Assembly (NCBI GenBank): GCA_039619475.1
Contig: CM077115.1
Span: 500,051,352-500,115,351 of the forward strand
Direction: 5' to 3'
Origin: Icerya purchasi
Taxonomy: Eukaryota > Arthropoda > Insecta > Hemiptera > Monophlebidae
DNA: 64,000 bases
Translations under genes and position numbers: made by a program
Shown here: piece after piece, positions 55,637-64,000 of the stretch
How the letters are laid out: each line of letters opens with the position of its first letter
Numbering within the stretch: the stretch's first letter is position 1
Notes under the pieces: generated by a model
Told to the model about the DNA's origin: nothing
What the model saw: the letters and a program-made list of their open reading frames with translations, nothing else
Databases searched by the model: none

Positions 55637-57419
55637 CCGAATATGTCGGCTAAGGACATTTAAATCGTAAAGTGTTTAGGAGTTTATAATAGCAGTCGTA
55701 ATAATGTTGACTGAGTACTCAAAAAAATCTTAACCACTTGTGTGCAGTATTCCAATTAAAATGCAGCTCATTTTTAGTTTAAATTTTTAACATCTTCTAT
55801 ACAAAATCGGGCGTTTGTTCGTTGTTTAGTTGATTCTGTTTTTTTTCTGTTTATTTCCTGCGATCAGTGGATTAAATATATTCTTCATAACAAATAGTGA
55901 GTAAACACTAAAATTTTTGTATCTCAATATAATATTTTGTACTATTCTGCGTATTATGTTTGAAAAAATTATTATTTTTAATTAATTATATATTTTTGGA
56001 ATAAATTTCTTGTGATTTCTTAGATATCTCTATGTTCCATTTACATATTTAATAACATCGAGAAAATTAGAGGTGAAATCGATTAATTTGAATGTACTTT
56101 GGCTTCTCGTAAACTTTGTTGAAAATTTTCTATTTTTGTTATGTTTTATTTAAAGGGAATTTATATTAATACTTCTGAGTATTGTCTTGTTCTCTTCTTC
56201 GCAGTATATTTAAATTTTTTGTTGTTTCACTTTTATTTCGGTAAATTTATTTCTACATAATCGGAATTATTTTCATTAAACCACTGATACATATTTACCG
56301 ATGTTATTGATGAATTTTAATAATCGTTTTTTTTATATTCTTTACGATAAAGTAGATTATTTAATATTGAAATTTAGTGTTTTTACAAAATAACTGTGAG
56401 CGATTTTATAATTTCTAAAAACTGCATAATGAAATTTTTCGTTTCGACATAAATTATTACTTTGTGATTTTAAAGAGTAAACTTCCTTTCCAAAAAATTG
56501 GCCAGCATTAATTTTTTTTTGTATAAAATTTGTTTTTTATTTTTATATTTTCTATTAAATATTAGTAACATGAGCAAAAACAGAAATAATGGATACATTA
56601 CCTATAATTTTTACAGGCAGTCCTCTTTGGGCACAGTTCATTTTCTACACAAAAAAACGTGTATTAAAAAAATGTTAATGCTTTTCAGTATAATTCGGAC
56701 GAGCACAGCTGCAAATATTTCAATAGGCCCCATGCAAACGGTACTTTGCTTTTTTTTTTTTTGCTGAACTGGACAAAAATTGTCGTTTATTCATTTTATC
56801 GATTTACTTTTAGTTTTTATATTTCTAATTTCTACAGTTTGTTGTTATTGGCATTATGAACGTGTGTTCTGATTTGGATTATACAAGCGCACCTTTGAAT
56901 ACGTTTGGTCCGAAGCGGATAATACCTGTCTTTTACGCGGAAATGCGAGTTTTTCCTGCATTTATTGTCGTGTGAAAGACAGTTATGATCACTTAACATG
57001 TTAACGTTTACTTCTTGTTTTGCTTTCCGTCAAAATTTTAAATTAAAATTAAAAGACTGACTAACAGACCTTTATATATCTTTTTGTGAATTGTGAATGT
57101 CGTTCGAGTAATGTAAAAAATATAACATTAGTAACCGCATATTAACAGCGTCATTTTCATTTACATTTATAATATATAGAGCGCTTTACAGAAGGAAAAC
57201 ATTTATACTCGGGTTTTCCTTCGGCTTCCTTTCTTAAGAAAAATCCCATCTTCTAATCTCCTTCCGCCTTTTGAAAGTTTTCTTCTTAGATCATGGCACG
57301 GCGTACTTCCTCTTTTTCTAGCAATCGTTCCTCTTTATCTGTCTGTTAATCCGTGCACTTCTCTGTGTTTCCTTCATTTCGTCGTTCTGTTGTAGTCTCC
57401 ATTATTCGTCCGCGTTTTT
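55637..57419. other. AT-rich stretch, then pyrimidine-rich coding-like remnant
   Basis: Nothing was recognised to about 57200. From there to 57419 the plus strand is C/T-rich like the following retrotransposon piece and may be its broken upstream part. Confidence 0.4.
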
Positions 57420-58453
57420 AAACGGTACTCCCTACTATTATATCAGAATTCCAACAGAATCTTCGCTCTTTTTTCCCCGACCAATTTTTGATCTTCACCG
57501 ATGGCTCCAAGGGACCACCCAGTGGTGTTGGTGCAGCCTTCTTCTGTCCTTCTCTCAATTACTTCGAGTCCTTTAAACTTCCCTCCTTTTGTTCAATCTT
57601 TTTTAATGCTGAGTCTTCTGCTATTCTGCGTGCCCTTCTTTTTATCAAAACTTCACCGGCTTCTTGCAATCTCCTTATCCTGTCGGATGCTCAAAGCGTG
57701 CTGCAGACTATCACATCTCCTCTCCCTTCTCACTCGACCGACTGCATCATTCTCCTTATTCGTTCCTTAATTCACGATCTTTTCCTTTCCCACTTTATCC
57801 AAACGGATTTCCTTTGGATTCCTGGCCAATCCGGAATCGAGGGAAATGAGTTAATTGACACTCATTCGCTCGATTATCTCTTCTGGTAGGTTTCTTCCTG
57901 CCTTCTCAGCTTCTAATATTACCCTTCTGTCTGCAGCTGCTCATTCCAAACTGTGGTCTGACCCCTACGTCTCCTCATTCTCCAACCCGAACTCCCTTTT
58001 CTTGTCTATTCAACCTTCCCTTCCACGTTTTCCATGGTTTATTAACTTTCCTTCTATGAGCCGTTCTAATTTCTCTGCGATTTGCCGCCTGCGTTTTATG
58101 GTTTGCTTCCTTCCTCATTGTTCCGTTATTCTCTCGTGCCTTCTCCTTATTGTCCATTGCACCCTCCCGGCGATCAATGTTATTCTGATCTCGATCATAT
58201 AATGTTTTCATTTGTTCGTAATTATCAACTGAACAAGCTTCTTTTTATTCCTTCCTCTTACAAACCGGTATTCCCGCTCCATACTGTGCTTCATTCATTC
58301 TCTCCCTTCCTTCTCCTTCGGTTATTCTAGCTCTCGATTCCTTTTTGTCGGCTATCTCTGATCGTGTAAGGATCTGAGTCTCTCTTTTCTCTCTGTTCCA
58401 CTGTTCTTGGGCCAATGTCCATGTTGACGAACCTATTAAAAAAAAAAAAAAAT
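57420..58453 (+). pseudogene. RNase H-bearing non-LTR retrotransposon 3' end with poly(A)
   Basis: A frame open from 57420 gives EFQQNLRSFFPDQFLIFTDG (first Asp), then NAESSAILRALLF (Glu), LILSDAQSVLQTI (Asp) and FLWIPGQSGIEGNELID. In this last block the usual His of the GHSG motif is Gln. After a frameshift near 57880, SMSRSNFSAICRLRF follows. Another shift gives SPYCPLHPPGDQCYSDLDHI, where the first Cys of the terminal knuckle and the His-containing half remain. The piece ends in an A-run at 58438-58452. The reverse transcriptase is absent. It has an RNase H lineage distinct from the 37.6-kb element, judging by its sequence. Confidence 0.82.
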
Positions 58454-58654
58454 GATTTTCCTCCACTTTTCATTTTGTCATTGATTTTTTCTTCGGGCTG
58501 TCTTCTCAAGTGAAGCAGCGTGTGTTTGCGATGCTGGTCCGTTGTTCATCTCTTTCTGTTCAACGTTCTACTTTGCATTCCAGTTTGCTGCGACTTGCCT
58601 ATTACACCTCCTATATCCTATCGCTTCCTTCGCCTTACACTGTATTTGTTTCTA

Positions 58655-58750
58655 ACAATATCTGATCGCATCAAGATATAATTGATTCCTTCCTTTTCTA
58701 ATTGTTCCTGGGTAAAGTTCTTATTGACGAAATTATCGAAATTTTATTAA
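58655..58750 (+). mobile_element. Second 3' UTR fragment of the 57.4-kb element family
   Basis: TCTGATCGCATCAAGATATA through GTTCCTGGGTAAAGTTCTTA and TTGACGAAATTATC matches the 58356-58440 tail (TCTGATCGTGTAAGGATCTG, TGTTCTTGGGCCAATGTCCA, TTGACGAACCTATTA). This indicates an older related copy or a duplication of the end. Confidence 0.55.
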
Positions 58751-58925
58751 ATCATAGTCACATTGAAATTTTTCCACAAAAGACCATGGTCTTCATTTTT
58801 AATTATTTCTTCATTCTCGCGAATTATATTTAGCGCGTTTCCATCCTTATATCTGTCTGAAAAAGGGCCTTTGCTGTATCAACACAGCAAGATTAAATCA
58901 TTATCTTTAGTTCTTCGCGAACGTG

Positions 58926-59150
58926 GTAATTTTGTCATAGTTCATTTAAAATTTTGTCATAGTTCACTTAAAATTTTGTTATAGTTCACTTAAAATTTTG
59001 TTATAGTTCACTTAAAATTTTGTCATAGTTCACTTAAAATTTTGTTATAGTTCACTTAAAATTTTGTTATAGTTCACTTAAAATTTTGTTATAGTTCACT
59101 TAAAATTTTGTTATAGTTCACTTAAAATTTTGTTATAGTTCACTTAAAAT
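58926..59150. repeat. 22-bp minisatellite, about ten units
   Basis: The unit TTTTGTTATAGTTCACTTAA AA is repeated with little variation (T or C at one position). No coding role is visible. Confidence 0.95.
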
Positions 59151-62100
59151 TTCGCTGTCCAAGTCTATTGGCGAAATATACAAATAGTTCTTTCAAAAAG
59201 TTAAAAAAAAAAAAGTAACTGAACTAAATTGTTATTTTGCAACCTTTTGTCGGCCAAATAGTTACCAAGTCTACGGGGAATTAATTATAATGCAAAATTA
59301 TTTCTTTTTACATTTACTCTTTAATTCCCATGTTATAGAAGCGTTATCGTACAAGACCGGCCGCGGTCTAGATAAGAAATTTCTCGAAGTACTTCTGTTG
59401 TGACATGGCGCTGCTTTAAATTCGATAATAAATGTTAAAACGTGTTTCACATTACAAAATACCAGAGTCATACAGTTATAACAATATATTTCGCTAATTA
59501 AGGGTGAAAAGTCCCTTCCGCTTCTATCGGCACCCCTAGCTGATAAATACAAAAGTAAGACTCGAAAGAAGTAACAAAACTGACTGTAATTAATTATAAT
59601 TGTTACTTTGAAATAAGAGCGATATTTTCGCACTCTTAAATTGGCAAAATCGGTTCGAAGCAGTGCAGTGAACAGCCCCGTAAAATTTAAAAATTAACCC
59701 AACAAAACTAAACTATAATCCATTTTAAAAGTCATATCACGAGAAGTTAATCTCAAATGTTTTCTTCCGTTTCTATTTCATCACACAGCGTCGTCATAAT
59801 TCATATCGCAAAGACTATAAGAAAAGTTTCCAACATAAAAACGGGGGGGAAATTTATTTATCGTGTTTCACGGTACTCTACTTACCAGCACCAGACAGTT
59901 GTGTGTTAAATATTGCACTTAAGGCAACTAAAATGAAAAAAATTCTTACCATATTAAGCACAGAAAACCATAATAAATTTTCGGTAACTGTTTATCACCA
60001 CATCAGTCAGTCAGATGCGGAAATTTGAATTTTTGAAGCAGAAAAGTTATTACGAAATTCTTATAAATTCGTAGGGCGTGCACATAAATCACAGAAAAAG
60101 GAACGTTTATCATCTGTAACGTTAAATTTTTTTTCGGACAGACTATCACAAGGGGCTAATCATTGAAATCAATTTTTTCTTAAATTCAACGAATTACAAT
60201 TATTGATCGTTTGAGGATGGGTATACAATTTATAACAGCAGAAAACTTTTTTTCCGGCTTCTGAGAGTCAATTGAAAATCTTTCGGTACTTTAATCGAAG
60301 GCCCTACCGTAATTCGTTTCATCAGCCGGAATATTACCAACACAAAATTTATGCAAGTCAGCAAATTAAAACATATATGTATATAAGCTCAAAATTGTTC
60401 ACCGGAATAACACAACTCCATACCGCGAAACATATCTCGCGAGAAAAACTAAAAATTCTGTACTTCTGTAACTTACATTTTCTTGTGTAATTGTTACTGC
60501 GTTATCTTCAAAGCAGATTGCAAGAATGTATAACCTAAAGCGAAAACATTCAAAAATCCGCTCAAACTGAAAACATAAATCTCCCGTAGATTTTTTACAG
60601 AAACGATATATATCTTTCTATTGTCAAAGTCAACGTTCCGAAATTTTTTTTTTTTAATTAAACTGAATATTGTTCCCAACAGTATACACTAGCATTTCAC
60701 GCAGAGTAATAACTTTCCGTATTTCAGTTGAATTCTTTTTAAATACAAAAATTTACAATACCGTTTATTTTCTTCTTATCCATCACTCTTTTAGTATTTC
60801 ACACGGAAGAAATTGAGAATTTTATTTTTTGCGTGAAATATTTTTTTTTTTTTTCTATAGTAATTTCCTTAATTACACACACTTCCGCTATTAGGAAAAA
60901 ATGTGTTAGATATATACTGCAAAAGGGAAAGAAAGTGGAAAATATATAATATCTGATACGGGTTTCTTTTTATTTTTTACATTAATTAGTTCTTGAAACA
61001 ACGAACTTATTTATGAAAAAAAAAATTGAACTAATAAATATAATATGTATATACAATCAATTTCAAGCTCTGAGAATAAACCGATTTCAATGATAAACAT
61101 GGTGCTAAAAAGTAAAAATTTAATTCTCCATCATCATTATTGATGTGATTCGGTTTCGGTGCCGAAATCCCATTCGCCCATTGAAATATATCGAAACAAC
61201 TTTTCCGAAGGAATTTATGAAAAAACAAAAAACCGGATAACGTTTCGCGCGGACGTTTAGAGTACGTTTAATAATAATCGCTTTTTTATTAAATAACCGG
61301 AAAACAAAAATAATCGGCCGATTTTTCAAGCCGAATAAAATTCTATCACTATTATTCGATGTAAATTAAAGTAAAAAAAAAAAAAAAAAAAAAACAATAT
61401 GTGTACCTGAATTTATAGAATTTCTTCTTTTCGTTTACGCCAAAATCTGAGGTATCGCAGAAAGAACGCCAATTAATTAATTATATTTAATTAATTTGTT
61501 TATTTTTATTCATTTTTCTTCTCTTACTGTAAATTTATCTTTCGAAAAAAACTGTCGATCGCACTACTCTAAGCGGAATAGCGAGAAAAAGAAAACGATA
61601 TCCCGTTTCGGACGCATCGAAAAAGAAAATTCTACCCCGACTGATTTAGAGGAAAATTTTCTTCCGAGCGGTAGCAACACTTTTCACCAGTCGTCGCTGG
61701 AAAATTCTATCTGACTCGAACCGTTTCCAGTTACTTTCAAACTGCATCATTCTTTTACCGACACTTCCCGTCCCTATCGCCCCGTCACCGACGACCAATT
61801 ATCACTCTCCGTTGCCGCTAAACGTCGACGCAGGCAACCCCCCGCACCTGTTTACCCGTCCGCTGCGAATTTCCCATATGTCTATAATAGAGTGTTTAGC
61901 TGCGTAAAGGGCCGGGGATGTTGAAAAGCAGATGCACCGCACATACCTAGCGGAAAATTGCGTTAAACGCGTTTATTTTCCGCTGAAGATAACGCTTATA
62001 ATTCCGACTGATCTCTCGACGTTTGTAACACCAACTAAATTAGTTTTATTCTGGTTCTTTTTAATTTATTCGATGCTCGTTTTTTTTGTTTTTTTTAGTG

Positions 62101-62820
62101 TGGATTCTTACTGGATGGCTACGAAAATCCATACACCACAACGTTGGACAGCAAAATACCTTTTCAAAGAAGCAATTAAAAATGGAAATTCGTTTCGCAT
62201 GCGGGTATGACTTTGCACCGGTCGCATACTAGACCGTTCGTCTAGCTTTTGTTTCCTCCTGGTTCCCGTTACCTAACGTTTGAAATTACGGTTATAAGTG
62301 CTTTAATAAACATTATGAAGTTTGTCTTTTCTTTTTAATTTTAATTTAAGCTGACGTCCCCTTAAAAGTTCGTTAGATGATAAAAATATAACTTACGTTT
62401 ACTTACGGCAGAACCAACCTGTTGGGTATAACTGTTTTTTTTTGTTTTTTTTTTTTAATAACCCGTGTTATCTTCTGCCGTTTTACACTACGAAAGAATC
62501 TTTCTTCCTTCCGATTATTATTATTCGTCCGTTGTACCGATGATATTAACCGCTACACGTAACGAAATTCAATTACCTCTTCATAATAATTGTAAAACCG
62601 ACTCTGGAAGTAGAGATTGTTTAGGAGTAAATGAAGACATCTTCCAAAAAACTTATGAAATGCAGCCCTACACACTCTTCATTGAACGGTGCAACACATT
62701 TGAAATTAGTCAGGGGAATTTCATTCTGAATAAAACGGGAGACGAGGGAATAACTTCAAACGAGAGACATTCACGCGATAAAACTTTATTTAATGAATAA
62801 ACCAAACGCAATTTAAAAAA
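59151..62820. other. No recognisable gene
   Basis: AT-rich with A or T runs at 59203, 60645, 60839 and 61372-61394. A GC-richer patch (61720-61930) has no start, splice or motif evidence. Open frames up to 111 codons (59633-59298 minus, 62465-62800 plus) show no family features. Confidence 0.4.
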
Positions 62821-63540
62821 TTCTTCTTCTTCTTCTTCTTTAAGCCATCTCCGGTCGAAGTTTGGCGATCAATGTGGCTAGCTTTACTTTATCGGCCGCT
62901 GCTTGGAGTAACTCCGATGATGTGCATTTGCACCATCGCTGCATGTCATCCTCCCACGATAATTTTCTTCTACCTCTGCTTCTTTTTCCAGCGATTTTTC
63001 CTCTAAGCACAGTTTGCAGGTTTCTATACTTTTCATTGCGATTAATGTGACCGTAGTATTTGATTTTTCTTTCTTGCACAGTTAATAATAATTCTCTTTT
63101 CTTGGTCATTCTATTCAGTACTTCTTTGTTAGTTATCCGTTCTGTCCGTGATATCTTTAACATACGCCGGTAAATGTACATTTCAAACGCTTGTAATCTT
63201 TATTCAAGCTGTTTTGACAGCGTCCAACTCTCAGCACCATATAAAAGTACTGAGAAGACATATAGCATCGGACTAATCGCATACGTAAATTTAAACTAAT
63301 ATCCTTTCTAGTTATCAGCCTCTTCATAGTATTGAATATACCTCTGGCTTTCTCAATCCTAGTTCTTATTTCAATGCTCCAATCTACTTCCTCATGAAGC
63401 AATGCACCCAGGTATAGAAACTTACTGACTCTTTCCACCTTCTCAGCTCCAATGTAAATTTGACCAGCTGTTGCACTAGCATCAGTTCTTTCCTTGTGTA
63501 TAACCATCCACTTCGTTTTGGTGGCATTTATTTATTATTA
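62821..63540 (-). pseudogene. RTE-like retrotransposon, 5'-truncated C-terminal end
   Basis: Minus strand. KTKWMVIHKE at about 63525-63498 starts the piece, followed by KVERVSKFLYLGALLHEEVD (the reverse transcriptase thumb-side LG motif). IRTRIEKARGIFNTMKRLI and LNLRMRLVRCYM follow; a frameshift near 63270 and a stop (63200) come next. The second frame gives EMYIYRRMLKISRTERITNK, YYGHINRNEKYRNLQTVLRG, GRRKLSWEDDMQRWC and a stop at 62840. This C-terminal order is typical of RTE-type elements. The end is a (GAA)n repeat (62840-62821 on the minus strand) instead of poly(A), also typical. Truncated upstream at about 63540. Confidence 0.85.
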
Positions 63541-64000
63541 ACAGACTTAAAAAGCAAACCTTTAATGAATAATTATGAAAATTGTTGCTGACGTCTGTGA
63601 ATAATTATTCACCGTGGAAATGTTGCAGAAACATTAAAAAACCTATTAAAAATATACTAGTATTAGTGGATAGCGGTAATCGGATTTTTAGAAAAAGTTA
63701 GTTCATTTTTTGATTCTGTTTGGAAAATATCTTTAAATCTGAGTTAAACAAAAAATTCAACATGTTCTACATCAGGTACTAATAAGACTTTACATTCACC
63801 GACGCAGTCGCTTTCGTTGTCAAGTATCTCGACCAAGTTTATGTGAAATGTTCGATAAAATACGGTTCAAAAACCGATAAAGTCCAGCCTGCGATAAACA
63901 AGAATTCTCTCGTAAAGCTCTTATGTTAAAAATTTTCCGATTATATTATTTTCCGGTGTAAACTTGCAGATATTAACATCGCGATGATTCCTAAACACAA
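63541..64000. other. No recognisable gene
   Basis: AT-rich sequence to the window edge. Nothing recognised. Confidence 0.4.

Noticed and set aside
62465..62800. 111-codon plus-strand frame
   Set aside because: No domain or homology I can name; length alone is not enough in a 64-kb eukaryotic window.

Overview
The window is AT-rich eukaryotic DNA, most probably from an arthropod and likely an insect. The evidence is the mix of degenerate I-group, CR1/L2-like and RTE-like non-LTR retrotransposons, a mariner relic, hAT relics and MITEs, with long AT-rich spacers. I recognise no host protein-coding gene, rRNA or tRNA. Nearly everything identifiable is mobile or repetitive DNA. The species cannot be told from the sequence.

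Layout. 1-4703: a broken I-group retrotransposon on the minus strand, running off the left edge. 4.7-18 kb: mostly featureless DNA holding a minus-strand retroposed 3' end (6864-7145), a near-palindromic 245-bp MITE with TA target duplication (7631-7875), a small foldback (9.8 kb), a 1.5-kb TIR element with TTA target duplication (11447-12946) and a mariner relic (14.0-14.7 kb). 19.6-34.8 kb is the centrepiece: (TTA)n tract, CR1/L2-like element copy A, a TTA array of at least 6.3 kb containing an assembly gap, intact copy B, then another TTA tract. Both copies start right after TTA repeats, end in a (TTTGA)n tail and run straight back into TTA repeats. Copy B has an intact PHD-finger ORF1 protein and a 945-residue endonuclease/reverse transcriptase with all catalytic motifs, so it could be autonomous.

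37.3-40.2 kb is a three-layer nest. An old reverse transcriptase relic related to copy B is split by a hAT-like MITE (8-bp duplication AAAGTGAC), which is itself split by a 5'-truncated I-group element with RNase H (12-bp duplication TAAGATTTTATT and poly(A)). 41.1-41.9 kb holds minus-strand relics of RNase H-bearing non-LTR elements. 44.2-49.9 kb is a hAT (ZBED/SCAND3-type) transposase relic in three pieces, pushed apart by TA-array-bearing elements, a 335-bp tandem array and palindromic foldback elements. 53.6-55.6 kb has two more tandem arrays (about 140-160 bp and 286 bp). 57.4-58.5 kb is a truncated RNase H-bearing non-LTR tail, and 58.9-59.15 kb a 22-bp minisatellite. 62.8-63.5 kb is a 5'-truncated RTE-like element on the minus strand with a (GAA)n tail.

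The parts do not form a pathway. What ties the window together is insertion history: simple repeats (TTA and TA arrays) repeatedly serve as landing sites or borders for transposons, and older elements are used as targets by younger ones.
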